Shown here: in pieces, positions 50,916 through 60,135 of the stretch | Layout of the letters: each line of letters opens with the position of its first letter | How positions within the stretch are numbered: position 1 is the stretch's first letter | Source: Nioella sp965215655 | Lineage (GTDB): Bacteria > Pseudomonadota > Alphaproteobacteria > Rhodobacterales > Rhodobacteraceae | Reading direction: 5' to 3' | Length of the DNA: 64,000 nt | Assembly: GCF_965215655.1 (NCBI RefSeq) | Contig: NZ_OZ244111.1 | Span: 3,782,001 to 3,846,000 of the forward strand | Notes under the pieces: generated by a model | What the model saw: only the letters and a program-made list of their open reading frames with translations | Told to the model about the DNA's origin: nothing | Database searches by the model: none | Translations under genes and position numbers: made by a program

Positions 50916-51362
50916 TCAGGCGGCCTGATCGCTGGCCAATGCGGCGCGCGTGCGCAGGATGCCAAGCGCGGCATGGGCAGCCTCTCGGCCCTTTTGCACG
51001 AAATGGGCCTTGTAGATGCCGATGTGATGTTCGGTTTCCTGGAAATGATGCGGAGTCAGCGACACGGACAGAACCGGAACCCCGGTGTCCATCCCCGCGC
51101 GCATCAACCCGTCCACCACGGCTTGCGCGACAAAGTCATGCCGGTAGATGCCGCCATCGACGACCAACGCTGCACAGGCGACAGCCCCATAGCGGCCAGA
51201 GGCAGCCAGGTCGCGCGCCAGAAGCGGCATCTCGAACGCGCCGGGCACGTCGAAGACATCCACCTGCTCGGCGGGAATAAGCTGGTTGAACCCGGTAAGG
51301 GCCTGATCCACGATTTCGGAATGCCAGTTGGCTTTCACGAACGCATATCGGGTGTGTGTCAT
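50916..51362 (-). CDS. ribH: 6,7-dimethyl-8-ribityllumazine synthase (RibH, type II)
   Basis: A 148-residue enzyme for the penultimate step of riboflavin synthesis. The start ATG 51362 follows GGAGATC. Motifs are FVKANWHSEIVDQAL with the aromatic/Trp near residue 13, FDVPGAFEMPLLAR, and VSLTPHHFQETEHH. Its separation from the main rib operon and its own FMN riboswitch fit the RibH2 paralogues of alphaproteobacteria. It forms a homo-oligomer in the cytoplasm. Confidence 0.93.
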   Translation of the reverse strand: MTHTRYAFVKANWHSEIVDQALTGFNQLIPAEQVDVFDVPGAFEMPLLARDLAASGRYGAVACAALVVDGGIYRHDFVAQAVVDGLMRAGMDTGVPVLSVSLTPHHFQETEHHIGIYKAHFVQKGREAAHAALGILRTRAALASDQAA

Positions 51363-51444
51363 CTTGTGATCTCCTTTCAAAAAGCGACACGTCACCCAAG
51401 GCGATCACGGGCAGGGCCGCGCCCGCCAAGGCACGCCCTCTGCT

Positions 51445-51588
51445 CGTTCTCTTTCATCCGGACTTTAACCGTCGGCCCCGGCCTCTCACCGGGTCTGCTG
51501 GACCCCCCGATCGAGCCGGGGGCGCTCGCGGGCTTACGGGGCATCGCCCGCATACCGCCGGTGGGGAATTTCACCCCGCCCTGAGAAC
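51445..51588 (-). promoter_or_regulatory. FMN riboswitch (RFN element)
   Basis: On the minus strand the conserved blocks occur in order: CAGGGCGGGGTGAAATTCCC, ACCGGCGGTA, AGCCCGCGAGCG, CAGCAGACCCGGTGAGA and GGGCCGACGGTTAAAGTCCG followed by GATGAAAGAGAAC. This is the six-helix RFN element. It lies about 80 bases upstream of ribH and should lower its expression when FMN is high. Confidence 0.95.
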
Positions 51589-51659
51589 GCGACCACTGTT
51601 GCAAAGCCCGCCTAGTTAAGCAAGCTGCGCAAACGACCAATCACGGCAGGAGAGCGCCC

Positions 51660-52286
51660 ATGCACCCGAACCCCGCCTATCGGCAGGAAAGCCGCGACCG
51701 GAACCTCGGCTTTGCCCGTGACCGGGGCTTTGGCGTGTTGTCGGTGAATGGCGATCCGGCGCCGATGATCTCTCACATCCCGTTTGTGCTGTCCGAGGAC
51801 GGCCGTAGCGCCGATTTGCACCTTGTCCGGTCGAACCCCATTTCCCGCGCCGTCACGGGGCCAACACCCGCTGTCATCGCCGTGACCGGACCCGATGGTT
51901 ATATCTCGCCCGACTGGTATGGCGACCCGGCGCAGGTTCCGACCTGGAATTACGTCGCCGTCCACCTGCGCGGCATATTGAATCCCTTGCCAGACGAGGT
52001 GCTTCCATCCTCTCTGGAAACGCTCACCGAGATGTTTGAAACGCGCCTAATGCCAAAGAAACCCTGGACACTCGACAAGACGCCAGAGGATGTTCAGGCC
52101 CGCCTGATGCGCATGATCCGCCCGTTTCGCTTTGAAGTGGCGGAGGTCGATGGCACCTGGAAACTGGCCCAGAACAAGCCCGACCACGCGCGGCTTTCGG
52201 CGGCCCAACACCTGAAAGACGGGCATATCGGGCAGGAAACCGCCCTTTTGGCCGCTCTGATGATGGGTGCCGGGGACGAAGAATAG
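51660..52286 (+). CDS. FMN-binding PaiB-like protein
   Basis: A 208-residue protein of the PaiB family: MHPNPAYRQESRDRN at the start, GDPAPMISHIPFVL, GPDGYISPDWYGDPAQVPTWNYVAVHLRG and a C-terminal LAQNKPDHARLSAA. These proteins have a split-barrel flavin-binding fold and were named after a Bacillus negative regulator of sporulation and protease genes. A flavin-linked role suits the nearby FMN riboswitch. Its exact job in this organism is unknown. Confidence 0.88.
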   Translation: MHPNPAYRQESRDRNLGFARDRGFGVLSVNGDPAPMISHIPFVLSEDGRSADLHLVRSNPISRAVTGPTPAVIAVTGPDGYISPDWYGDPAQVPTWNYVAVHLRGILNPLPDEVLPSSLETLTEMFETRLMPKKPWTLDKTPEDVQARLMRMIRPFRFEVAEVDGTWKLAQNKPDHARLSAAQHLKDGHIGQETALLAALMMGAGDEE

Positions 52287-52332
52287 ACAGGGCGCCTTAG
52301 TGCCCTTACCTAATGGATCAGGAGGACCTGAT

Positions 52333-52614
52333 ATGCCTGTTGCCCTTCCGCCCCTTGCCGGGATCGCGCTGAAATACGGAGCCGTCGCCATCGCTGGCTA
52401 TGTCCTGGCGCGCGCCACATCCCACGGGCGTCTCGACCAGCCTCTGGAAGACATCATGGACGCCACGCCCGAAGGCGCCACGCTGCGTACCGCTGACGGG
52501 CAGGCCAACGCCACCTTTCGCTGGCGGCGCATCTTCCGTCTGAATTCCACTGGCCGCGGGGTCGAGATCGACGCCACCGCCCTGACCCGACTGAAAGTGA
52601 AACGCCTGACATGA
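52333..52614 (+). CDS. Hypothetical protein with one membrane segment
   Basis: 93 residues after the ribosome site AGGAGGA. Residues 8-26 (LAGIALKYGAVAIAGYVLA) form one membrane helix. The rest is polar with ATLRTADGQANATFRWRRIFRL. It overlaps the GST gene by ATGA, suggesting one transcript with the GST and GNAT genes. The family is not recognised. Confidence 0.7.
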   Translation: MPVALPPLAGIALKYGAVAIAGYVLARATSHGRLDQPLEDIMDATPEGATLRTADGQANATFRWRRIFRLNSTGRGVEIDATALTRLKVKRLT

Positions 52615-53216
52615 TGACGCTTCTTTCTGCGCCCGCTTCGCCCTTCGTTCGCAAGGTGCGCGTTCTGCTGCTAGAAACCGGGCAGGACGATATCGCCCTG
52701 CAGGAGGTGGCAACCACCCCCGTTGCCACCGCCGCCGAAGTTGCCGCCGCGAACCCCGTGGGCAAGATCCCAGCCCTGATCCGCGACGATGGTCCGACGC
52801 TTTATGACAGCCGGGTGATCACGCGGTTTCTCGATGCGCGCGCCAAAGCCGGCCTCTACCCCGAGCACCAGCTTTGGGACACGCTGACGCTGGAAGCGAC
52901 CGCCGACGGGATCATGGAGGCCGCCGTTCTGATGGTCTACGAAGCCCGCGTTCGGCCCGAGGACATGCGTTATCAGCCGTGGCTCGATGCACAGTGGGCA
53001 AAAATCGCCCGCGGGCTCGATGCGCTCGATACCCGCTGGATGAGCCATCTGCACGGGCCGCTCGATATGGGCCAGATCGCCGTGGGCTGTGCACTTGGCT
53101 ATCTCGATTTTCGCCACCCGGACAAGGACTGGCGCAAGGGGCGCGATGTGCTGGCCGCGTGGGAAGCCCGCTTTGCCGAGCGAGAGTCGATGCGGGCGAC
53201 TGTTCCCCAGGCATGA
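52611..53216 (+). CDS. Glutathione S-transferase family protein
   Basis: A 201-residue protein. The thioredoxin-like N-terminal domain has SAPASPFVRKVRVLL (glutathione site with the Ser/Pro region) and NPVGKIPALIRDDG with the cis-Pro. YDSRVITRFLDAR (the E/DS motif) is followed by the helical C-terminal domain (WLDAQWAKIARGLDAL). The substrate is unknown. Coupled by ATGA at both ends. Confidence 0.92.
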   Translation: MMTLLSAPASPFVRKVRVLLLETGQDDIALQEVATTPVATAAEVAAANPVGKIPALIRDDGPTLYDSRVITRFLDARAKAGLYPEHQLWDTLTLEATADGIMEAAVLMVYEARVRPEDMRYQPWLDAQWAKIARGLDALDTRWMSHLHGPLDMGQIAVGCALGYLDFRHPDKDWRKGRDVLAAWEARFAERESMRATVPQA

Positions 53217-53638
53217 AGATCGCCATCGCCACGACGCCGGAAGACCGCGCCGCCTGCTTTGCCGTGCGCGAGGCGGTCTTCATGGGCGAACAGGGCGTCA
53301 GCGAGGCCGAGGAATGGGATGGGCTGGATGATGCCTGTACGCATTTTCTTGCGGGTGACGCAACAACACCCGCCGGATGCGCGCGGGTCCTGCCCAAGGG
53401 CGATGTGGCCAAGGTACAGCGCGTTGCAGTGATGCCCAAACGTCGCGGTACCGGGCTGGGGCGGCAGATCATGCTGGCCGTTCTGGACCATGCGCGTGAT
53501 GCCGGGTTTACGCTGGTCATCCTCGATTCCCAGACCCATGCGGTGCCCTTCTACGAGAGACTCGGCTTCACCGCCCACGGACCGGAGTTCGACGATGCGG
53601 GAATCCCCCACCGGTCCATGCGACTCAGCCTTATCTGA
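53213..53638 (+). CDS. GNAT-family acetyltransferase (ElaA-like)
   Basis: A 141-residue protein from ATG 53213, overlapping the GST stop. The N-terminal AVREAVFMGEQGVSEAEEWD and the CoA-binding VQRVAVMPKRRGTGLGRQIM are typical of this subgroup. HAVPFYERLGFTAHGPEF forms the C-terminal part. The substrate is not known. Confidence 0.9.
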   Translation: MKIAIATTPEDRAACFAVREAVFMGEQGVSEAEEWDGLDDACTHFLAGDATTPAGCARVLPKGDVAKVQRVAVMPKRRGTGLGRQIMLAVLDHARDAGFTLVILDSQTHAVPFYERLGFTAHGPEFDDAGIPHRSMRLSLI

Positions 53639-53852
53639 TCCACACACCAGAAGGGTTTTTCGGCCCTGAACCGGCCCATCCCCTTGCTCTTGATGCAGAT
53701 ATGCGACAATTCGGGCGCTATGCGCGCGTTTGTCCGCTGGACGCCGCGCCCCTTGCGCTTGTAGAAGGCGCGACAATGGCTGCGCTACGCCCGTGGCCTC
53801 GCTAGGATTTTTGGCCCGGGGACATGGGCCGCTGATGAGGGAGACGCTTTCG

Positions 53853-54434
53853 GTGTCACACGCAGAAGATCATCCCAGCACCCGCCGCGACTTTCTGTAC
53901 TACGCCACTGGTGGCGTGGGTGCAGTAGCGACCGGTGCTGCCGTCTGGCCGCTGATCAACCAGATGAACCCGTCCGCAGACGTTCAGGCCGCTTCGACCA
54001 AGCGCGTCGACGTGGCTGACCTTGCCCCCGGCACGCAGTTGACCGTGCTGTTCCTCGGCAAGCCGATCTTCATCCGTCGCCGCACGGAAGAGGAAATCGC
54101 ACAGGGCCGCGCGGACGACGGTGCCGCCAATATCGTTGACGGTAACGCCCGCAACCCGAATATCGGCGACAATGCCTCTGCCGCCGATGAAAACCGGACG
54201 CTCGCTGACTTCTCTGGCGAAAACACCGGTGAATGGCTGGTCATGTGGGGCGTCTGTACCCACCTTGGCTGTGTCCCGCTTGGCGACGGTGCCGGTGACT
54301 TTGGCGGCTGGTTCTGCCCCTGCCACGGCTCGCACTACGACACCGCCGGCCGTATCCGCCGCGGACCCGCACCGGAGAACCTCTGGGTTCCCAATGCGGC
54401 GTTCGTCGACGAAACCACCATCCTTCTGGGTTAA
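53853..54434 (+). CDS. petA: Cytochrome bc1 complex Rieske iron-sulfur subunit
   Basis: A 193-residue protein. The start is GTG 53853, which gives the N terminus (M)SHAEDHPSTRRDFLYYAT as in Rhodobacter proteins; an ATG at 53835 would add six residues. The single membrane anchor carries a twin-arginine signal (STRRDFLYYATGGVGAVA). Cluster ligands are CTHLGC and CPCHGS near residue 130-155. It moves electrons from ubiquinol to cytochrome c1. First gene of petABC. Confidence 0.96.
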   Translation: MSHAEDHPSTRRDFLYYATGGVGAVATGAAVWPLINQMNPSADVQAASTKRVDVADLAPGTQLTVLFLGKPIFIRRRTEEEIAQGRADDGAANIVDGNARNPNIGDNASAADENRTLADFSGENTGEWLVMWGVCTHLGCVPLGDGAGDFGGWFCPCHGSHYDTAGRIRRGPAPENLWVPNAAFVDETTILLG

Positions 54435-54445
54435 GGGAGCGAGAC

Positions 54446-55789
54446 ATGTCCGGCATTCCCCACGACCATTACGAGCCGAAATCCAACGGTGCAAAGTGGC
54501 TTCACCGCCGCCTGCCCGTGGTTGGCCTGATCTATGACACCCTGATGATCCCCACCCCCAAGAACCTCAACTGGATGTGGATCTGGGGCATCGTGCTGGC
54601 CTTCTGCCTTGTCATGCAGATCGTCACCGGCATCATCCTGGTGATGCACTACACCCCGCATGTCGACCTGGCCTTCGCGTCGGTCGAGCACATCATGCGC
54701 AACGTGAACGGTGGCTGGGCCATCCGTTACATCCACATGAACGGCGCCTCGCTGTTCTTCATCGCCGTGTATCTGCACATCTTCCGCGGCCTCTACTACG
54801 GGTCCTACAAGGCACCCCGCGAAGTGACATGGATCATCGGCATGCTGATCTACCTGATGATGATGGGCACGGCCTTCATGGGCTACGTTCTGCCCTGGGG
54901 TCAGATGTCGTTCTGGGGGGCCACGGTGATCACCGGTCTCTTCGGCGCGATCCCCTTCATCGGCGATGCGATTCAGACCTGGCTGCTTGGCGGACCCGCT
55001 GTGGACAACGCCACGCTGAACCGCTTCCTGTCGCTGCACTACCTGCTGCCCTTCGTGATCGCGGGTCTCGTGGTCGTGCATATCTGGGCCTTCCACCACA
55101 CCGGCAACAACAACCCCACGGGTGTTGAAGTGCGCCGCACCTCCCGCAAAGAAGCAGACGCCGACACGCTGCCCTTCTGGCCCTACTTCGTGATCAAGGA
55201 CGTCTTCGCCCTTGCCGTCGTCCTGGTTGGCTTCTTCGCGGTTGTCGGCTTCATGCCGAACTTCCTCGGCCACCCGGATAACTATATCGAAGCCAACGCC
55301 CTCGCGACGCCTGCGCATATCGTTCCGGAATGGTACTTCCTGCCCTTCTACGCGATCCTGCGCGCCTTCGACTCCGAGGTTTGGGTCGTGATCGCGGCCA
55401 ACTGGCTGACCGGTGGTATCGTTGACGCCAAGTTCTTCGGTGTGATCGCCATGTTCGGCGCCATCGCCGTGATGGCCATCGTGCCCTGGCTCGACACCTC
55501 GTCGGTGCGCTCTGGCCGCTACCGCCCGATGTTCAAGTGGTGGTTCGCTCTGCTGGTCGTCGACTTCATGGTGCTGATGTGGGTCGGTGCCCGCCCGGCG
55601 GAAGGGATCTATCCCTATATCGCCCTGATCGGGTCGGCCTATTGGTTCGCCTACTTCCTGGTGATCCTGCCGCTGCTCGGCATCTTCGAGAAGCCGCTGC
55701 CGCAGCCCGCTACCATCGAGGAAGACTTCAAAGAGCACTACGGCAAGTCCGGGTCCGACGGCGATAAAGCCGCGACCCCGGCCGAGTAA
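54446..55789 (+). CDS. petB: Cytochrome b subunit of the bc1 complex
   Basis: A 447-residue membrane protein with eight hydrophobic helices. The paired heme His lie in helix B (GGWAIRYIHMNGASLFF, VYLHIFRG) and helix D (FLSLHYLLPF, VVHIWAFHHTGNNNP). The Qo-site motif PEWYFLPFYAILRAF is present. It carries two hemes and the ubiquinol sites. Follows petA by 11 bases and precedes petC by 19. Confidence 0.98.
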   Translation: MSGIPHDHYEPKSNGAKWLHRRLPVVGLIYDTLMIPTPKNLNWMWIWGIVLAFCLVMQIVTGIILVMHYTPHVDLAFASVEHIMRNVNGGWAIRYIHMNGASLFFIAVYLHIFRGLYYGSYKAPREVTWIIGMLIYLMMMGTAFMGYVLPWGQMSFWGATVITGLFGAIPFIGDAIQTWLLGGPAVDNATLNRFLSLHYLLPFVIAGLVVVHIWAFHHTGNNNPTGVEVRRTSRKEADADTLPFWPYFVIKDVFALAVVLVGFFAVVGFMPNFLGHPDNYIEANALATPAHIVPEWYFLPFYAILRAFDSEVWVVIAANWLTGGIVDAKFFGVIAMFGAIAVMAIVPWLDTSSVRSGRYRPMFKWWFALLVVDFMVLMWVGARPAEGIYPYIALIGSAYWFAYFLVILPLLGIFEKPLPQPATIEEDFKEHYGKSGSDGDKAATPAE

Positions 55790-55808
55790 AAGAAAAGGAC
55801 TGAATAGC

Positions 55809-56609
55809 ATGTTCAGGAAACTTGCACTCACCGCGCTGACTGCCTTTGCTCTGGCTGGCACCCCGGCGCTCGCAGCGGGCGAAGCCAGTGGCCACGTGGA
55901 AAACATCCGCTTCTCCTTCGACGGTCCCTTCGGCACCTTCGACCAGAACCAGCTGCAACGCGGCCTTCAGGTCTACACCGAGGTCTGTTCCGCCTGCCAC
56001 GGCCTGCGTTATGTCCCGATCCGGACCCTGTCCGATGAAGACGGCCCCGGCATCCCGCCGGATCAGGTGCGCGCCTATATCGAACAGAACTTCATCGAAG
56101 TCTGGGACGAAGACCTGCGCGACTATCGTGCCGCGACCCCGGAAGACAACTTCCCGGAAAACACCGCCGCCGGCGCACCTGACCTCAGCATGATGGCCAA
56201 GGCGCGTCTCGGCTTCCACGGTCCCTGGGGCACTGGTCTGAACTCGCTGGTCAACGGCATCGGCGGCCCGGAATACATCGCCGCGCTGCTGTCGGGCTAT
56301 AACGGCCATGACGAGGAAATGGCGGGCACGTTCCTCTACGGTAACGACGTGTTCCCGGGTGGTCTGATCTCGATGGCACCGCCACTTTGGGAAGATGGGG
56401 TCGAATACAACGACGGCACCGCAGCTACGATCGAACAACAGGCCGAAGATGTGGCCGCCTTCCTGATGTGGGCCGCCGAGCCGCAGATGATGGCGCGCAA
56501 GCGGATGGGTTTCACCGCCGTTATCCTGCTGATCCTGCTGTCGACGCTGCTCTACCTCACCAACAAGCGTCTGTGGGCGCCGGTGAAGCGGGCCGCGAAG
56601 GAAAGCTGA
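55809..56609 (+). CDS. petC: Cytochrome c1 subunit of the bc1 complex
   Basis: A 266-residue protein. The signal peptide MFRKLALTALTAFALAGTPA is followed by the heme c site VCSACHGLRYVP near residue 60. The axial Met is probably in LISMAPPLWEDGV near 190. A C-terminal membrane anchor (MGFTAVILLILLSTLLYLTN) is followed by a basic tail. It receives electrons from the Rieske protein and reduces soluble cytochrome c. Confidence 0.97.
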   Translation: MFRKLALTALTAFALAGTPALAAGEASGHVENIRFSFDGPFGTFDQNQLQRGLQVYTEVCSACHGLRYVPIRTLSDEDGPGIPPDQVRAYIEQNFIEVWDEDLRDYRAATPEDNFPENTAAGAPDLSMMAKARLGFHGPWGTGLNSLVNGIGGPEYIAALLSGYNGHDEEMAGTFLYGNDVFPGGLISMAPPLWEDGVEYNDGTAATIEQQAEDVAAFLMWAAEPQMMARKRMGFTAVILLILLSTLLYLTNKRLWAPVKRAAKES

Positions 56610-56632
56610 ACCCAGCTTGAAGACAAGGAAAG

Positions 56633-56655
56633 CGCGCCCTCCGGGGCGCGTTTTT
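56633..56655 (+). terminator. Rho-independent terminator of petABC
   Basis: CGCGCCC (56633-56639) pairs with GGGCGCG (56644-56650) across loop TCCG and TTTTT follows. It separates petC from the convergent thiQ. Confidence 0.9.
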
Positions 56656-56657
56656 CG

Positions 56658-57347
56658 TTAGAGCCAGGGGCGGAGCGCCTCGGACGGGTCAGCGAGCATC
56701 GGTTGCAATGGGCCGTTCAGGATGACGCGCCCCTCTTCCAGAAGGCACAGATCGGTGCAGAGCCGCTCCGCATCGCGCAGATCGTGGCTGACCATGACCA
56801 GCGTCAGCCCTTCCGCGTCGCAAAGATCGCCCACCAGCGACAACATCTCTCGCCTCAGCCCCGGATCGAGCGCCGCGAAAGGCTCGTCCAGCAATGCCAG
56901 CGGCTTGCGGCGCAGCAACATCCGCGCCAGCGCCACGCGCGACCGCTGCCCGCCCGACAGGTCGCCGGGCATGCGCGCGCCCATATCGCCAAGCCCCACC
57001 TGATCCAGCGCGCGCGCCACATCGGCGCGCTGCACCTCGGTCAGCTTCAGGCTCGGGTTGACCCCAAGCGCAACATTGTCGAAGGCCGTCAGGTGGGGAA
57101 ACAGGTTGCCCTCCTGGAACAGGATCGACAGGGGCCGGTCCTGCACCGGCCAATCCGTCACGTCCTGCCCGTCGATCTCCACGCGCCCCGTATCGGGCCG
57201 CAGAAATCCCGCTATGGTGCTCAGCAGCGTCGTCTTTCCGCCGCCCGACGGCCCCAGCACAGCCAGCCGGGCACCCTTCGGAACCGACAGATCGGCGCTG
57301 AGGGTGAAGCCCTCGAACCCGAGAACAACATCGTCAAGTCGCAGCAT
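56658..57347 (-). CDS. thiQ: Thiamine ABC importer ATPase
   Basis: A 229-residue ATPase: Walker A GPSGGGKTT near residue 33, Q-loop LFQEGNLFPHLTAFDNVALG (FQENNLF-like, typical of ThiQ), signature LSGGQRSRVALARML, Walker B LALLDEPFAALD and switch VSHDLRDAERL. It overlaps thiP. It is the last gene of thiBPQ on the minus strand, under a TPP riboswitch. Confidence 0.93.
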   Translation of the reverse strand: MLRLDDVVLGFEGFTLSADLSVPKGARLAVLGPSGGGKTTLLSTIAGFLRPDTGRVEIDGQDVTDWPVQDRPLSILFQEGNLFPHLTAFDNVALGVNPSLKLTEVQRADVARALDQVGLGDMGARMPGDLSGGQRSRVALARMLLRRKPLALLDEPFAALDPGLRREMLSLVGDLCDAEGLTLVMVSHDLRDAERLCTDLCLLEEGRVILNGPLQPMLADPSEALRPWL

Positions 57348-58899
57348 TCACCCGCCCCCCACGGTCAAAAATCCAGAACAGCAGCAGGCTCAGCACCAGA
57401 AGAACCAGCGCCGCCGCTTCGGCATCATCAGTGCGATAGGCCCCCATCAGGCGGAACATCTCCAAGGGCAGCGTGCCAGCCTGCGGGGCGGCAAACAACG
57501 TGATCACCCCAAGATCGCCCATCGACATCGCCGCCGCCAACCCGGCCCCGAACCCGAGCGGGCGGCGGATCCGCGGCAACAGCACGTGGCGTAGCCGTTG
57601 CCCGCCAGACAGACCAAGAGAATCCGCCAGCGGGCCATACCCCGCCTCGGCCGCCTCGATGGCGGGCACCAAGGCGCGCAACAGAAACGGTAGCGCCGCC
57701 AGTGCGTTGACCAGACCGGTGACCGGCAGGGCGGAACTGGCCGGGTTCACATGGGGCCGCAAAATCAGGAAAAGCCCGGTACCGATCACCAGCGGCGACA
57801 CAGCGATGGACAGGGCGCCGATGGTTTCCAGCAAACCCCGCGCCCGACCCCGCGCGATCAGCAACGCCATGGGCAGGGCCAGCGCAATGGCCAGCGCAGC
57901 CGTGGCCAGAGACAGCAGGACCGAACGTTCCGCCGCGACCCAGACCGATCCGGGCAGGGTCAGCACGCCCCCCACCCCGCGCAGCAACACCGCCAGAAGC
58001 GGCAGCAGCAGGAACAGTGCGGCCAACGTGATGGCCAGCCAGTCACCCGCCCGCTGTACCCCGCTTTGCCGGTCGAACCGTTCCATCGGTCGATCCAGCC
58101 CCGTGCCCATAGCCACAGGCACCGCCACGCGCAGCACCAGAAGCCCTGCCACCACGCAGATCCCCACCTGCACCAGCCCCAGCATCGCCGCACGACCGAG
58201 GTCGAACTCGTACCGGAAGGCCTGATAGATGGCGAGTTCGACCGTCGTGGCGCGCGGTCCGCCGCCAAGAATCAGGGCCACCGCGAACGAGGTGGTGCAG
58301 ATCAGGAAGATCACCAGAAAAGCCCCCGGCGCGACCTGCCGCAGCATAGGCCTTTCCATGTGGCGGGCGATGTCGCGAGGAGTGAAACCAAGCGTCGCGG
58401 CCAGCCGGAACCGTTCCGCCGGAATGGCCAACCAGCCTTGCAGGAACAGACGCACTGCGAGCGGCAGGTTGAAGAAGACATGGGCCAGAACGACGCCGTG
58501 CAACCCGTAGATTTCAAGGCCGGGAAGACCGAGCGCCACCAGACCTTCGTTCAGAACGCCGCGCCTGCCAAAGATGGTGATCAGCCCAAGAACCGCCACG
58601 ATCACCGGCAGAATGAAGGGCGCACCCATAAGCGCGATCAGCGCTGCCCGGCCCGGAAAGCTGCGCCGCGCAAGGGCGCGGGCGACGGGGATGGCAAGCG
58701 CCACGCTGAAAGCGGCGGAGAGGAACGCCTGCCAGATCGTGAAGCGGATGGCGGCGATGTCGGCAGGGCCAAGGCCCGTGACGGATTCGGCCCTCCACAG
58801 GACCGCCGCAAGCGGTCCCAACACGGCCAGAAGGACGAGCGCGGCAATCGCGGCGCCCGCCCTCTGCACCGCGCTTATTGGCTGAGCGCGGCTTGCCAT
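57334..58899 (-). CDS. thiP: Thiamine ABC importer permease
   Basis: A 521-residue permease made of two fused BPD_transp_1 halves, as is usual for ThiP/FbpB-type proteins. EAA loops appear as FRLAATLGFTPRDIARHM and GPLADSLGLSGGQRLRHVLL. About twelve hydrophobic segments are visible. It overlaps thiQ and thiB at its ends, so the operon is translationally coupled. Confidence 0.93.
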   Translation of the reverse strand: MASRAQPISAVQRAGAAIAALVLLAVLGPLAAVLWRAESVTGLGPADIAAIRFTIWQAFLSAAFSVALAIPVARALARRSFPGRAALIALMGAPFILPVIVAVLGLITIFGRRGVLNEGLVALGLPGLEIYGLHGVVLAHVFFNLPLAVRLFLQGWLAIPAERFRLAATLGFTPRDIARHMERPMLRQVAPGAFLVIFLICTTSFAVALILGGGPRATTVELAIYQAFRYEFDLGRAAMLGLVQVGICVVAGLLVLRVAVPVAMGTGLDRPMERFDRQSGVQRAGDWLAITLAALFLLLPLLAVLLRGVGGVLTLPGSVWVAAERSVLLSLATAALAIALALPMALLIARGRARGLLETIGALSIAVSPLVIGTGLFLILRPHVNPASSALPVTGLVNALAALPFLLRALVPAIEAAEAGYGPLADSLGLSGGQRLRHVLLPRIRRPLGFGAGLAAAMSMGDLGVITLFAAPQAGTLPLEMFRLMGAYRTDDAEAAALVLLVLSLLLFWIFDRGGRVNAAT

Positions 58900-59861
58900 T
58901 CATCCAGTGCCTGAACCCGCACCGCCTGCGCATCTTCGGGGCTGAGCAGCAGGGGCGTTTCGGGCATGATCAGCGTCTCGAACCCGGCCGGCAGAGTCTC
59001 GGCCGGCAAGGCCGCCGGATACATCCAGTTTGTTGTCGGGATGACCTCCTGAAACGCCGGAGTCAGCATGAAGTCCATGAACTGTCGGGCAAGCTCCATC
59101 TCGTTGGAAATGTTGACGATTCCGGCCACCTCCACCTGCATGTAATGGCCTTCCTCGAAGGCGGCGACGGTGTGGCTGTCATCTTCTTCCGCGATCAGGT
59201 GATAGGCGGGGGACGTGGTGTAGGAAAGAACCATATCCGCCTCGCCTTCAAGGTACAGCCCATAGGCCTCGGACCAGCCTGGCGTGACAGTGACGATGTT
59301 GTCGGCCAGCCCTTCCCAGATTGCGCCGGCCTCATCGCCATAGGCGGCTTTCACCCACATCAGGAGGCCGAGGCCGGGGGTGGAGGAGCGGGGATCCTGG
59401 ATCACGATGCGCAGATCGCTATCGGCCAGTTCGCGGAAATTCGACGGGGGATTTTCCAGATCGGTGCCGTGGACAAACGCGAAGTACCCCCAGTCATAGG
59501 GGAGGAACTGCGGATCGTCCCAAGATATAGGCATGGTGAGATTCTCGGCGTCAATGCCGTGCGGGGCGATCAGATCCATTGCACGGGCCGAGGCGATGAG
59601 GTTCGTATCGAGACCAAGCACCACATCGGCACCGGTCTGGGCGCCTTCCAGAAAGAGCCGCGCCAGAAGCGCAGCGCCATCGCCTGCACCGACGAATTGC
59701 AGATCGCAGGCGCAGGTTTCCTCGAAAGCGGCCTCGATCTGCGGGCCGGGGCCCCAGTCAGAGACAAAACTGTCGTAAGTATAGACGATCAATACGGAAT
59801 CTTGCGCCATTGCCGTGCTGGCAAGAAGGGCAAATCCCGAGGCGATGATGGGGGTTTTCAT
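58875..59861 (-). CDS. thiB: Thiamine-binding periplasmic protein
   Basis: A 328-residue protein from ATG 59861. The signal peptide is MKTPIIASGFALLASTAMA, then QDSVLIVYTYDSFVSDWGPG begins the mature protein; VYTYDSF is a ThiB signature. AGDGAALLARLFLEG and LGLDTNL follow as in E. coli TbpA. It captures thiamine or its phosphates in the periplasm. First gene of thiBPQ. Confidence 0.95.
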   Translation of the reverse strand: MKTPIIASGFALLASTAMAQDSVLIVYTYDSFVSDWGPGPQIEAAFEETCACDLQFVGAGDGAALLARLFLEGAQTGADVVLGLDTNLIASARAMDLIAPHGIDAENLTMPISWDDPQFLPYDWGYFAFVHGTDLENPPSNFRELADSDLRIVIQDPRSSTPGLGLLMWVKAAYGDEAGAIWEGLADNIVTVTPGWSEAYGLYLEGEADMVLSYTTSPAYHLIAEEDDSHTVAAFEEGHYMQVEVAGIVNISNEMELARQFMDFMLTPAFQEVIPTTNWMYPAALPAETLPAGFETLIMPETPLLLSPEDAQAVRVQALDEWQAALSQ

Positions 59862-59921
59862 ATCCACTTTCTCCATTTCGCGACGGGCGGTGGAGAAGTG
59901 GCGGGGTCTGTCCGCGTAACC

Positions 59922-59998
59922 TTCCCTCCGCCGGTCCTAACCGGTTCAGGTTCAACGGGTTCGCATGATGCATCTCAGGCCTTTTGGGCCACCCCGAG
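59922..59998 (-). promoter_or_regulatory. TPP riboswitch (THI element)
   Basis: On the minus strand the order is CGGGGTGGCCC, AAAAGGCCTGAGATGC, ACCCGTTGAACCTGAACCGG and ACCGGCGGAGGGAAGG. These match the conserved GGGGUGCC, CUGAGA, ACCC-UUGAACCUGA and GGGAAGG parts of the TPP element. It ends about 60 bases before thiB and should shut off the importer when TPP is plentiful. Confidence 0.95.
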
Positions 59999-60061
59999 GT
60001 AGGAGTGGAGGTAGCGCAGTGCCCGCGCCGAGGCAAGGGTCAGCTGCAAAATTACCTCGTC

Positions 60062-60113
60062 GCCATGCGTGCACCCCCCGTACACCCCCTGTACACCCCC
60101 CGTGCAGACGGAA
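60062..60113. repeat. 52-bp block with three 11-bp tandem repeats, copy 2
   Basis: Units GTGCACCCCCC, GTACACCCCCT and GTACACCCCCC lie at 60069-60079, 60080-60090 and 60091-60101, flanked by GCCATGC and GTGCAGACGGAA. It has two mismatches against 11826-11877, in the same orientation. It lies upstream of the thi operon control region and is followed by the dispersed repeat. Confidence 0.8.
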
Positions 60114-60135
60114 CCCGGTTTCGCCGCGCATCGCG

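Noticed and set aside
49920..51584. 554-codon open frame on + across the EamA permease, ribH and the FMN riboswitch
   Set aside because: It crosses two real minus-strand genes and a riboswitch and has a low-complexity HGDQ-rich translation.
54431..55936. Open frame on - opposite petB
   Set aside because: Antisense shadow of cytochrome b; the composition mirrors petB codon bias.
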